64,000 nucleotides of DNA from Phoronis australis (Eukaryota > Phoronida > Phoronidae), in assembly GCA_002633005.1 (NCBI GenBank), contig NMRA01000778.1, forward strand, positions 2,674 to 66,673, given 5' to 3'. The position numbers and the translations under genes were made by a program. Below the pieces are notes generated by a model. It worked only from the letters and a program-made list of their open reading frames with translations. It ran no database searches and was not told the DNA's origin. Positions 1-13,200 of this stretch are shown piece after piece (within the stretch, counting starts at the first letter, position 1; each line of letters starts with the position of its first letter).

Positions 1-137
<137 letters not shown>

Positions 138-3100
138 TTCACACCCAAAGTCGAATATTCCGAAGTGGTTCATGTTATATTCCATTACATACATTCATTC
201 AATCACAAGTAAAACCGAGCTCAGACGAGTTCTACAATGCACGATCATTGTCTGCCAGTAAAGCCAGGATTAGAGCCCGGGTCTCCAAACCGGGAGTTCG
301 GAGCTCAAACCACTGACTAGCCTCACTGTCTCCTCGGTGCAAACCATATTAATCAGGATCCCAACCATTTACGTTTGTATAAGACTGCAGACGACACCAC
401 ATTTGATTTTTTAAGACAATTACATTGTTGAATATTGACTCCTAACTTTTCACTGAAGTATGCACATTTTGGTTGTTTAAGGATAATTTAATGGTTGTAA
501 AGTAAGAATAATAGAATGTCGTCACCATACAATAACTGTTTTATCGTCCACTTGTGAGTTGAAAGACAGAAGCTAGTGTCAATTTTGCTGAACTTTTTTC
601 ACCCGTAGAAAAGTTTAAGGACGAAAAAACTGACAAATCATTTGACCTAAAAGCTTTCGACTACCTTGAGGACCCCGATAAGCTCAGGAAAACATCCTGT
701 GCTCAAAGAGGGGCAATGAACAACGAAATGACGCTTGTTCTTCGAGAAAAATAAAACCCCAGGCTGATACCATGGTCATGGTATCTAAAATCATCACATA
801 AATAATTTACACAAAATGTATAAATATAAAAATCGATGCAAAAGTGTTTCAGTAACATCAACACCTTTAAAATTCACTGAATGGGATCAAGTCCCTGGTT
901 CTAAAGACACTGGGACTAAAAACCTGCGGAAACCTCGACCACGACGCTAAGTTTCGGAACAATAAAGCCCGAGGAATGAAAACTGAAGGAGTTCGTCTTT
1001 ACCTGGATAGGTTAGCGTTTTTGTAACTTGCTTATTGCCTCACTAGTCCCGGTTTTAGGAACTGTACCTGCTATTCTCGTAAATTCATTTTAATAAAAAC
1101 AACAGAAAAGGTTCGCAGTTTCTTTAATCATAACATGCGATAGTGTGACAAAGAGCCTTCAGAACAAATAACATTCCCGAAAGGTCAAATGAGTCTGCTT
1201 AAAGTTTCTCTTCCAGGCTGAGCACAAAAGTTGTCATTCCCATTATTCGATACTGCCACGTCCTTCTTGCTTGAAAGACTGACTTTACTAGAAACGAGTG
1301 CTTGCTGTTAGGGTATAATTTATCAAATTATCTAGTATAAATTGTACTGATATATTATGAAATACACTTAGAAATATTAGCCAATCCTCCTCCTGAGCAC
1401 TTGAAAAAGAAAATGGGACAAAGTGGTCGTGTGACGATTCGTCCATGTAAAATTATTGATTTTACGCTTCAAGGCGACCTCGTTTTTTAGTGTTTTGCTG
1501 ATAACAACTGATTCTGTTTCCTCCTGTAGACGGACTTCACTTCTCAATGCCGCATGCCACCAATTCTCAGGCCGATTGACGATAATTCTGCGGATCATAA
1601 GGATTTTAGCAACCAATTCTTTTTCCCCGTCCGCTACCCCGACCTTGCCATAGTGGGGCATGGTTTACGCTAGCTTAAAAATACAAATACACAATCACGG
1701 TGAATCTCACGCTTAACGGATATGAAAAATGGCAGTTTCATGTTAACAGTCGCAAAAAAGCCTTCCTTTACCTTCGGAGAGGTGTCCTGGTATTTTCAAA
1801 CGAACAATTACATGCATACAAACTGAAAATTTTGACTATGAAAGAGTAATAGAAAGCGATACTGTTCAGCTCCACTTCAAAAATTTGTCATGGTCACGAA
1901 ATAAGCGCGTGGGCCTTGCACACGTGCGCGTGTGTGCGTGGCAAATTATGTATCCACATGTCTGTTTGTATGTGCATGTTTAACTAGAATCATACATATC
2001 TTAGACACTAGAGTGTATGAACATACGTGAAAAGTTGTTTGATAAAAAATATTTAAGCGTGTGACTTAAGACGACGCTTTATCAAAAATGTCTAGATGGT
2101 GTGTCGGAGACTTGTTAGCAGGAAAAAAGTATCAGAACTGAAAGCATGACACAAACACCAAGGTCGTGATGCCAAAGAGTCATGTGAAGTGCAGAGTAGT
2201 ACTTGAAGCTTATTGGCTCAATACCGATCAAGCTCTTCTGGTTGACTTTATAAAAATGAGCCTGTTCGGCCATTGCAATAGGAAGTTCTTTGAACACCGA
2301 GGTAAGTTAGGCTAATACGATTATTGTGTTGACGTGTTTTCAGGACTTGTACATGTACATGTATCTTCACTGCCGAATCGTTGAACATTGGGCACAGGGT
2401 GAAGGCTGGAGGGCACAGTTACCATATTTCTAATCGCGCTGTCAATATTCTTACTTCTTAATTTTAGTGCAACACGTGACTAAAACGACGATCGAAATGA
2501 ACGATATCAAACTTTTACTATTTTAAATCGCAGCCTCTAGCCCTGGACTGCCAACTCCGATCTCGCGGTCGCTGAGGTTGAGCCGCGCATACATGAGAGT
2601 TGTTTACATTCGTTTGTTCCAGTATATGTACATGCACTTGCTATAGAATTTACTGTCATTAAAACTTTTCGGAACTCCGTCGTTTGTCAACCGAATTGGA
2701 TAAAATTCACGTCGTTAGAAACGACTGTGTGAGTTCTTGATGATTGTACCGGAAGCAAAGATAAATAATTCAAATCATAGGTAATTACCATACCTGACAG
2801 GTTTAAAGTATTTTTAATTAAAAAACCAAGAGTGTTATCGACCAAAATGCGAAAGAAAACAGCGTATAGTAGTAAAGTAAAAAGAAAGTGAACCAGAGAT
2901 GTTATACACTGTATAAACGACTAGTTAAGCCATTAACAGAGTAATTTTAAAGAATCAAAAAATTTCTACCCTTTAAAGACAAAGTTTTTGGTATATGAAT
3001 CCCTCACATTTGCTTTGGATATTTTTTCAGGAATCCATCAAACATTGTAGTAATTTTTATGCATTATAATTATTTGAAAATGGTGCCGTTTTTTACAATC

Positions 3101-4090
3101 ACAATCTTCAGTAAAAATTCAGAATGCCGCGACACTTTCGAAAAATGCGATAAACAACTCCAAGTATACATCCGAAATTTGCAGATATATGTTTTCTAAT
3201 TGATAACAAATAGGAAACCTTCTATCACTTACACTGTTGCTTTGAAATGTGCTGTATGTGGCTCATCATATTGGTTGGAAGTAAGAATTTCCAAAAAGTA
3301 AAATTTAGTGATCCTGATTTATCCTGTACATGTTACCATAAACAAGTGACATTGGAACATATGTTTACGATTTTTGCGCAATACTAAAGAAAATGGATAT
3401 GGAAAATATCAGCATTCATAGAAAGGGACAACGTTATTTCAACAACAATTGAATAGTTGTCACAGTCAACATCAAAGAACGAAAAAACGGAGCAATTTGA
3501 TTGAAAAGCGGGACTTCAGGATAAAATGCGGGACATCTGGATTCAAGGCAAGACGTAAGGGTGAAATATTTGCTGCAACACAAAAAACATACTGTCAGCG
3601 TTTTTTTGTTGAGCGGGAGATGTAAAACAAGAAAATGCCCGACAGCGTTCTTGTTGTTTTAATAGTTGTATGGGATATTGAGGGTGCTGCAAAATGGGAA
3701 ATTGAAGGCGCCGCAAAAACCCACAAAACGTACCGTTTTCTTCTGTTTAGTTGAGCAAGAAAATATGGCCAAGTCGCGTGGGAAATTACAATTATACAAT
3801 GTACATTACAATTGTCATTTTGGCCGTGTGTCAAAAAGCGGTAAATTTAGATGGTGTGGCGGAACGGCGGAAAAAATAAAGAATGTGGGTCGGTCCGACA
3901 AGAGCGGGGCAACTTGCAAATTCACTTTACGCCGTCAGCAACATGAAGTACTAGATTAGTTTCTTTTAAAAAGTAAACTTATCATTTTTTTAAATTTTAT
4001 TTCGCTATATAGATGAATACCACCGTTAAGAGTAGGTCTGTTTCTCAGATACCGAATTACATGGCACAAACAGATTGTCATAGAAACAAT
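138..4090. other. Gene-free stretch, no supported gene
   Basis: No reading frame here has a recognisable domain or convincing flanking splice sites. Open frames are short, and several start only at non-ATG codons. The DNA is AT-rich and otherwise unremarkable, apart from a weak tRNA-like patch near 240-325. I see no coding or RNA gene that I can support. Confidence 0.6.
240..325 (-). repeat. tRNA-like (SINE-type) promoter patch
   Basis: On the minus strand this reads AGGCTAGTCAGTGG, which is A-box-like, followed about 40 bases later by GGGCTCTAATCCTGG, which is B-box-like. The spacing suits a tRNA-derived SINE or a degenerate tRNA. No full cloverleaf was established, so this is tentative. 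Confidence 0.25.
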
Positions 4091-4107
4091 TGAAAACGGT
4101 AATATTA

Positions 4108-4180
4108 CACACAAACACACGCACCGCGCGTGTGCCCACGCACACACACACACACACACACGCATACACACACACTAAAC
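4108..4180. repeat. (CA)n-rich microsatellite
   Basis: An imperfect CA/CG dinucleotide tract contains a run of pure CA in its centre and several ACACAC blocks around it. It is simple-sequence DNA. The Cys/Val-rich frames on the minus strand are translations of this repeat. Confidence 0.9.
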
Positions 4181-5364
4181 AGATATGAGTAATATTGTGA
4201 CAACTACGTTACCACACCAGTCTTACGGCCAAATGTAACTTATTCTCGTAAAATACTGTAACATGATTTTAACTCCAAAAAATCTCTTCTTGAAAAACTC
4301 CTGGCATGTAGTATGGCCGGTTGTTGAAAGTGGTTCTACAACTGGAGTTGAAAAGAAATCAGAGGTCAAACTACTCCCGGCATCCACCATTGGCCCACAG
4401 GTCGATGCTTACAAAGAATGACCAGTACCAATTGTCGGGTTTATTGACTAATTTTAACAAGAAATCGCTGATTGTATAGAACCGTACCTCTAGAGCCTCG
4501 CTTGATGAACAATAATAACAAAATGAATGTGAAGTAATGAAATTAGTTTTGATTTGATAACTACAACTCTCGATCAAAACTCTGTCCATCTGGCAGCTGG
4601 AAATTCTAAATACAAACTCACTCAGCTAGTCTCGGGGTCGCAATAATAGAATACATGTACATACATGTAGGCCTCGTGTGTCAGTTGGCATTCCAGTTTT
4701 AGATTAGAATTCTAAATTCAGACCAAGAAAATTTGATAGAAAAACGAAATTTTATGAGTTATAAATCATCATTTCGGTTCGGTAAAACTGTTTTGTGTTT
4801 ATTACTGGAGAAACCTACGAAATGTTGTCATAATGACAACTGCCATTTATTTATTCTCTTGAGGATGGTAAACATTTAATATGAAAAGTTGATACATGTC
4901 GGGATATTCGAGAACAAGCTAAATGTTAACAGAGGTATTCAGAATAACAAAGTCCTTTCTTCACTTTATACTTAAGTGCGTCTACAGCCAACAGATCTTT
5001 TCAGGCAATCCAGTCATTTCAATGCCAGGACCCGCGTGAAATCTCTTTACTCCAAATTCGACTGAAACTTTGATAAACTGTGTGTCAATTGTTCGAGCCA
5101 GCTTGCAAATTTGTGCTCGAATCACGAGCGTGATTGTTTAAATATCGAGGCTATGTACGAGTTAAGTCTGAGTTTGGATGCTGGTTTGACCCAATGCTGG
5201 TCAACTTCCCAATGACGCGCTGTACATGTACTAGATATAAATATACTATTAAGCCATCTTTGTGGAGTTAATTGAACTGTTTGCGCGGAAAATCCCCCTG
5301 CACAAGCTTATATTTACACAATAGCGAGACACAGGGTCAAGGGAAGTTGCGGGTGGGATTGATG

Positions 5365-5590
5365 AAACAATTCCAGTAGAGGCTCAACTATGTTCCCAAA
5401 CTTGTTAGCGCATTTTCGAACATTGAATATCCTTGATATTCTATAGTCATTGCTACAGTGTACGTCACGTTTAAACTAATTAATTCATAACAACAGTAAA
5501 ATATACGTTGAATTTTAGTGAGTAAGCAAAGTCTACTATTGCACTCCAAATTAAGGGAACATAGTTGGATTCCCTACCGCTACTGTTTCA
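5365..5590. repeat. MITE-like inverted repeat
   Basis: The left end carries TCAACTATGTTCCC and the right end GGGAACATAGTTGGA, which are reverse complements across about 170 bp. The match extends outward imperfectly: CCAGTAGAGG on the left pairs with the complement of CCGCTACTG on the right. The interior is AT-rich and non-coding. This fits a short non-autonomous DNA transposon. No target duplication was identified and the family is unknown. Confidence 0.45.
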
Positions 5591-5821
5591 TGCAACTGAC
5601 CGCAGGTGTCAGGGTTGTATACCAGAGGACAGAGAGACCTGATGGAACCGCACATTGCAGCTACAAGTAGTGAAACGTTTCTACCTGAAGGGTTTCAACA
5701 CGCTGCAGTGGGTCCGAACCCACATGTCCAATTGTTTTTTGTATGTTCTATATTTATTTACTTTAGATCTATTATTACATAACCCATTTCCTCTTTATCA
5801 TGTGGTATCAGGTAAACAATA

Positions 5822-8800
5822 ATGGGGAAGATCGTCGCCATTTTCTGCTTGCTCGTCGTTTTCTGCACTCTCGCCATGGAATGCGAAGCATCGTGGATTA
5901 AGACGAAACGTCCTATAAGAGCAAAGCTGATGTTGAACATCATAAGGCGCAGAGTCTTCACCTTGCTGTAAGTTCAAATAAGAGCCTTAAAGCCTGTTTA
6001 ACGGGCGAACAGTGTTCCAGACATTAATTCTTCCAAAACGTGCAGAGCAAATTGAAAGAAATTTTAAGTTCAAGTTGGAATTTCTGGTTCTGCAACACAA
6101 ATTTCTTTCAAAGTTGAACGACGGATTTAACTGTCTAAAAATGATAGCAACACGATACTTAAACTCAAGCAAAAAACGAGCAAAAAGCTCATATTGATAA
6201 ATCTATTCTTGAATTGGTAAAAACAAATGGTTTATGACTGTGTGTTTTAAGTCACGGCACCATCGACTGATTTTCTGGTATGCTCAGTGATGACTTTAGT
6301 CTTCCACTTTTAAAGAGACATGAACTACATATTTCAGCATTTTGACATGAGTTTTGAAAGCATGAAGGTTGGTTACTGGAATTCACATCTTATTAAATAG
6401 AGCACAGTACTTCACTTTTACTTTGACAAATAAAAGTCTATTACTAACGTAAAGTCCCACCACGAGCTCTGTTTTTCGTGACGTCACTGAGGCTGTACAC
6501 AAAGAGATATACGTCATTGGCCGTGCGAGTACTCATTTCATTAGATGGATCAACCTGTGCTTACTCACAACTTTTTTTTTCTTCGCGGGGCCTAGCCAAC
6601 CACTGAGCTAGCTGTATGAAGAGTATCGTCTTTATTGTACTGAATATTTAATTATAAACATTGAAAACGAGGGCCTTGAAGGTACATTATGCTTGCTCTG
6701 TCCAGTTAATTGAAATTAAGCTGAAATTAAGGTATACATCAGGATGGCTTATTTCTTCAGGTTATGCTTTGAACGAACGAACTAGCCTGGGTGTTTTAGT
6801 TTTAAAATTCGTCTTGTCTAGATCAGTATTTGAAACCTAGCACATCAAATAATTGGGAGAATAATAAAATTAAGAAAACAGAATTGATGGTCAAATAGTT
6901 TTTAGCTTCAACTACCAGCCTCTTTTTATATTTTAATAAAAAAATTGTTAACAAGTCCAATCATTCTTGCAGATCAATGATAGCTCAACTGTTAGTCCTC
7001 AGGTTGTCCCTAACTCACTACTAGGGGCTAGGCTATGCATGATTTTAATATTCTTCAACAAGCAATTAAACAAGATGTGAATTGCATACGACAGCAAAAT
7101 GCGACGAGCCGCCACTGTGAAATATATCTTCATCTCGCCAAAAATACGAGCTGATGACCTGGTTCGTGTAGAAACCATTTTTATCAACAATTTACAAGAT
7201 CAATGTAACATCGCACTCAGCATATATCTAATCCGTAACACTGACGATCGCCACAATTTGATCATTTTGTACTTTTCATGTTTCGTACGCAGTTTGCCGA
7301 AAAGACTTCTACCTTTCGTCAAACCACTGGTTGGTGCATTGATGTATTTTTCTCTATTTCTTTGGTTCGACTCGACAGACCATCCATTTAACTCACGCAA
7401 TGTGAACTTCCGCTTTGTTCTTCGCAGTGAGCCTCGCTTTGGATTTTAATGTCCGCTACGTGCATAACCTGTATAAGGCAACAGGTGACGGCGCCGAAAG
7501 TCGCGCACCCCAATTTCAGCAGCAGAGTTAACGGTAGAACGCCAATTTAGCAATTTTGAGATTTTTCTCGAACCCAAACATTTGTTCCGAAAATTTATTG
7601 AAAAAAATAATCATGAAAACACTGGATTTTTCCCTATTAAAGGTGTGTCTTATAGACCATTGATCAATTATTGATCTTTGCAGTCTCATGGCCTGTAAAT
7701 CAATGTGTGATGACGGGCACGAAGGGTGCGAAAACTGCAAAACAGCATTGAAAAAAGATGACAGACCAGTAAGTAGCACCGGCAGCTTTGAACTCCCATT
7801 CCGTTATCTCAGCTGTCCTTTTGCCATCGATGAATTATAGTGAACCTTACCTGCAATCAGTCTGTCTCAAAAAGAACGAACATCAGCAAATATACGTGCT
7901 TACAGTGTACGCGGTGTAGAATGCTACTCAAAACTGCAAATAGAATCAACAATTTTCTCAAATGTTGCCTTAACGTGATTCCACACTATCATATTTCTCG
8001 TTCGATGCTAAGCTGGGGAAGTGCCAGACATGAACTCTTTGACAGGCTCACAAAGTAAAGGTAAATTTGAGTTTCCATAAGGGCTGACAATTACATTTTA
8101 AGTGTTTTGTTTTAAAATCATTCTAGATTGCGTTTCCTCTCCTTGCGGAGTTCATAAAGAGTGTTCTAGAAGATGACACAGACACAGATACGTCACAGGA
8201 GACGAAATCTCTTGGTGGGTGGAAATTTACGATATTGTGTCCCCGTTCTATTGCTTTTGATAAATTAATGATGCAAAAAGCCTAAACTGGTTTTCAAATG
8301 ACGTTTTCCATCATGACACTTTTTGGTAACCCAAACAGTCAGTTTCACGAAAATTTAGTCTAACTCACAGCAGAACATAAATTACGATTAGAGCTCTGTT
8401 TTCGGAGATATATTTAAGCTTCGCACAGCAATAGCAAAAACTTTACTCTGTGATGAAAAATTGTCGTCTAAGACAAAAGGGCCGCTTCGCTCTGGTTTGA
8501 ACAAAGCGACTCAACACATTTTTGTAGCAAGGTTGATAGACTCCTGTCGTTATTTTATTAATTGTTGTTGTCCAGGACCGATGGTGTTACTGTAACGAAC
8601 GTTGTAAAATTAGGATATACATTTTGATGAAACTAGTATTTGCAAATTTTTAACCGCAGAAATCATCGATTTTTGAGAGATCGTTGTCTGTAGGATTTGT
8701 TGGCATAGTACATGAAAATCGCTTTGAATTGTTGAATGCACTGAGGGAAGACTTGTGACTTGATGTTTCTGAGTTAAACTTTGGTACTCTTTGCCATAAA

Positions 8801-10277
8801 CACTGAACTTTTATCATCTCCATCACAATCACCATCACCATCATAGTCACCACTTCCACCATCACCACCCGCAATCATTAAAAGCGTCGTAGTCATCAAT
8901 ATCACCGTCGTGCCCATCACTACAACTGCGACCATTATCGACATCATCGACACCATCACTATTATCGACATCATCACCATTATTGTCATCTTGACCGTCA
9001 CAATCGTCATTTGATCATCAAACAACGTCATCATGTCGTCTATTATTTCAATTTGTACCTCTGTGCACATTGTCAAATTTTGAACCCTTTTCCTTCTACA
9101 TTTCTCCTGTCAAAATGTATAGAAAACTGGATTGTTACCTGGAATGCTGTGGTTGAGGTGGACGCCATTTAATTCCGGTGTCTATATATTGCATTGTCGT
9201 TTCATAAATTCCATGCATTTGAATAAAGTTTCCACGAAAAGAAACGCCAAAGCTTGGTTCCTGGAGAAGTTGCAAAGAAATCATGGCTTGTGACTTAAAA
9301 TCTAAAACGCCGTTGGATAATGAATTGTTAAAATGTTTCAGTCATTTGAAAATTAATATCCTAAATAACTATATCATGTTTAAGTTGAATTCAATGTTTA
9401 GAGTCCTTTTGAATCACTTATGTTATTGCAGGAATCCAACAAGATTACGTCAATTAACTAAATGAACGTGGCTTTGGAGAGAAAGAGACGAATAGATAAG
9501 GCATGTATCGTAGTATGTTAGACGTCCATTGCTCCAGCGATAGTACGTATCCGTGTCCATGAGGAATCGGTTTAAGGCACGGCTACGTGGGTTGCATATC
9601 TAGTCTCATTTGATCATCCGAGAACCTCACGGTTCTTGCCATTTGCAGGCTGCAGACGTGATTTAGCTGCACAGTTTAGAAGTCTCTTGCCAAAGCACAC
9701 CTGTCTTCATATATGATTAAGACTCAAAGACTGGTTCTTTTTATAGTATGCACTTCAAGGGATTTTAAAATATTTTACCAGTTTCTACATTTGTTTAATT
9801 TGATATGAGCTGTTCTTTCAACTCTTTATAGTATGAAGTAAACCTAACTGATAAAAACATGGCATTTGTTCATTTGATTTTGTGATGAATACATTTGTTC
9901 AATTATATTTTAACTCCGCACATTTCATTTTCATTTTCAGAAAATCGAAGATGAAATCGTTACTGGAACTTTTTAATTTTTCATAAATGTTACAGAAGTG
10001 TCAACTTGTGATAGCCACTCTTGACATACTTATCCCGATATCAGTTTGGGTATAACGCTAAAAGTGTAGTATCTGAAGGTTTCTTTTAATGTGATCGGCC
10101 ATTTCTGAGGTGTTTACCAAATTTGAAAGATTTTCGAGACTTAAACTTAATTTCAACATATTCCCTTAATTTTCAGAGCCAGTTCAAGATTGCGCCACGC
10201 ACCGTATGACGAGTTCAGACATTCCACACTTCGCTTTTGTTCGAGTTGTTCTTGCCGCTGTTCATATCATGAAATAA
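5822..10277 (+). CDS. Predicted small secreted Cys-containing protein (4 exons)
   Basis: Exons are proposed at 5822-5967, 7684-7768, 8127-8214 and 10177-10277. They join in frame to 420 nt, or 139 aa plus stop. Exon 1 starts at a true ATG and encodes MGKIVAIFCLLVVFCTLAM, a classic hydrophobic signal peptide, then a strongly basic stretch ending RRRVFTLL at a GTAAGT donor. Exon 2 follows a TTGCAG acceptor and has a C-x3-C-x7-C-x2-C pattern (ACKSMCDDGHEGCENCK). Exon 3 encodes a helix-like segment, then an acidic Asp/Thr tail (EDDTDTDTSQE). Exon 4 follows TTTTCAG, is phase compatible, and ends in a TAA that overlaps an AATAAA signal at 10273-10278. If the weak GTGGGT donor of exon 3 is not used, exon 3 reads on to a stop at 8283-8285 and gives 129 aa. 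I do not recognise the family. A peptide-hormone or defence-peptide precursor is possible, but the sequence does not decide it. Exons 1 and 2 are the strongest. Confidence 0.55.
8815..9015. repeat. Imperfect (ATC/CAT)n trinucleotide tract
   Basis: A degenerate CAT/CAC/CGT trinucleotide array about 200 bp long. It translates to Met/Val-rich open frames on the minus strand, which are artefacts of the repeat. It lies in the proposed third intron of the secreted-protein gene. Confidence 0.85.
9800..9890 (+). pseudogene. Decayed duplicate of the 5.8-10.3 kb gene's last exon and 3' UTR
   Basis: The segment at 9834-9890 (ATGAAGTAAACCTAACTG and onward to TGTGATGAA) matches 10269-10325 (ATGAAATAAACGTAACT and onward to TGTGATGAA). 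Similarity also extends some 30 bp upstream. This copy has lost the AATAAA, which here is AAGTAAA. It looks like a local duplication, offset by about 435 bp, of the end of exon 4 and the start of the 3' UTR. Confidence 0.4.
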
Positions 10278-13200
10278 ACGTAACTAAACAAAAATGACGA
10301 TTGTTCATTTATTCTGTGATGAAAAACGATACAGTTGATTTCATTTTGAGATCGTTGAAGTTCAGTATCAGATCTATTCACTTTAGAGGGTTTCATAAGG
10401 CTGGATGTCCCCATTTAATTAATATAATGTTCTTATTGACAAAAGTGAAAACGCTTTTCCAGATTACCTGTTTGCTCAGCCTGATAGAATATCCCCCATC
10501 AGCTTGATGGAGTAACCCCCCTTCAGCCTGATGGAGTAACCGCCTTCCCCTCCCGCAAAAAATATCGAGTTGATCGGCTGCTGACTGTTATACTTTCATA
10601 GTCCGGTATAATGACCGTGAGGACAAGCAACCAACTTCTAACAGGCGCCATTATATAAGCACATGCCACGCACTTTCTGTGAAAAAGCGGTATCCATATT
10701 TTCGTGTCAAAGAACCAAGGTCCATGATGAGAGCTATTTTCTGAGCCTCGAAGGAAAGTCTTGGTGTCACCGTATACTCGTTTGAAACAGCGCACATGAG
10801 GAAACTCAGGACAGAGAAAGGTCTTGGTTTTGAGTTCGGGTTGTCAGAGAGGCTGTTTGGGTAAACTCCAACCTAACCCTTTATAGAACAGACACGATGG
10901 AGTCAGGTCTTAATAGCCCAACGCCTTGAAGTTGCTGACTACAAAAATCGTCTAGGAAAACAACATTTTTGGAGGAAACAATCAGCCACCAGCCCTCAGA
11001 AGAAGGAGCCAGGCGGCTCCGTAAAATCGGAAAATGTGTTTTCAGACTGATTTATTCTTTACTTTTTGCATCGTGCAGTAAATCGTTCAGTTAAATCAAT
11101 CACTCAACTCCATTGGGTCCATGGTGAAATTGAATGTAATTAGGAAAGCTAACTTCAAAAGATTTTGTCCTTATAGAACAGTCAAAACAGATGGCTCTGC
11201 GAATAAAGAAAATATAAATGCCAACCGACTAGAGCGACGTCTTTCATGAAAATGGCTTTGTTACTAAACCGAATGCAGCAGCAAAGAGGGGTGCACGTAT
11301 TTGACCTCTCTCTATTCGCTCAACCCATGACGATAAAAATAAGAAAAGGTTTGCACAGTGAATGTTTTGTAATTGAATCTCAATTGAAAAGAAAGTTATC
11401 GCATAATCTAAAGTCATGCAGGGCATCTCGAAAAGATGTAACTGCTGACATCGTGACGCACAAAGAACGAATTTGTGCTTAGTCGGTTTTTGGGGTTGTT
11501 GACTTGAAATGTGAATCCTACAATAAATTTGGCTTTTCTTAGGACAGTTGTTAAGTGGTATAACTGATAAAACCTATAGAATCAAAAAATCTACATGGCC
11601 CGTAACAGAATTGACTGAAATTTTAATACACTCATTAACTGCACTGAAATTAATTTTTACTTGAAACGTGCAAAAGTTTCAGTTTAAAATGACCTCTTTT
11701 GGTAACAGACCTAATCCGTGTAGATTACGGATTGATATTCGATATCGTGTAGTGTATAATATTCATTCCCCACTCCAAAAAATGTATTTTTCAAGACATG
11801 CAATTACCCCCCCCCCCTTCCTGGGGGCACTCGTTTTATTTAAGGGCCCAAACTCAAACTACGTTATTGGTAAGGATATGCGAAGTTGCAACAAAATGAC
11901 TCTTGAAATTGGTGGACGATGAATAAAAGTTACAACAATACAGACCAAAAGTCTGGTGTTTTTTATTTTATGCATAGAAATTCATTTCTGGTTGCCAAGT
12001 ACTTGGTTCTCAGTAATATAAAATGTAAACAGAGACTAAAGTTTTTTAATTGGCAGTAAAAAACATTGTTTAGCTGCCAAACTTACCTTCTTTACAATTT
12101 ATTTGCTCTCAGACTAGATGGTTGTATTAGAGTTATCATCAGACTCTAATTGCAGTGTAATTTCAACAAGTGCCACCTTGTGGCGCTACAATAGTAGAAC
12201 GCTCCGTTCATGGAAATGGGTCTGCTTTGGACGTGAAGTTATAATAGTTATCCTCCATAAAAACGTTTACATGAAGAGGTCTTTATCAACGTTGGAAGGT
12301 GCACAAGAAGTGAGAATGACTGGCTAAGAGAGACATAGATCAGTAGCTTCTTTTTCGCATGGCTACCTCGTCTAAAACTCGCTGCGGGATGGAGACGCGC
12401 AAACGGTGGAGGGAAATCTTAAGATCCGAATTATTACACAAAGTTCTGAAAGACCTGGGTTAATACCCATTCCGTTCTACTTGGAATTTCTGCCAAAATC
12501 TTGATGTTGGATGGTTGATTGTCGAGGTTTAAAGATCCAAAAGCATTTCTTTGTTGTGTACTTTATACCATCCCATGAGATTATTCTGCTGTGAAAAGAA
12601 GGAAAAATAGACAAAATATTTGTACTTTTAATGGTTGTTACAGTAAGGATTGAAACTTTTCGCTCAAGTCCAAGCATTGAAAACTTCAAATACCGACAAA
12701 TTACTCATCAGATAATTATTTGACAGACATTGCGATGTACACTTTCTAAAAATTCAATTATATATCTTTGAAAAACACCAAGGTCATTGAATTTAATAAT
12801 TACATCCTCAGCATTTTTACATATAAGAAGCTCTCACAATAATATCTGCACACTAATCCAGAAATTACATATCATAAATGGCTAAAAATTGGTTTATACA
12901 GTCAGGATTCTTTCAAGCAGACATTGCCAACAGTTCAATAGGCTAAAACGTATTGTCGCTGAATTAATTATACAACCTTTAGAAAAAATCACAAATAAGA
13001 GACGATTTCATAACGCATACACAAGCCTGTTGAAATGTAAAAGTTACATGTTTTCTTTTTGCATGGTACACTCTGATATAGTATATTTTAAGGACTGACC
13101 TGAGTAACGCAGTGTTGTACACGCAGACCTCACTGTATGATATAATCGCGCTTTGTACTTTGTCGAGGAACCAAAGTCACCCCCCTTGAGAACCTCCACA

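Noticed and set aside
3666-3959. 97-codon plus-strand frame
   Set aside because: It begins at a non-ATG codon and overlaps a minus-strand frame. The region shows short local repeats rather than coding structure.
7099-7449. 116-codon plus-strand frame between exons of the secreted-protein gene
   Set aside because: No recognisable domain and ordinary intron composition. Not needed by the exon chain.
11246-11482. 78-codon ATG frame
   Set aside because: No domain, no signal peptide, no flanking splice or poly(A) pattern. Its length is within chance for this window.
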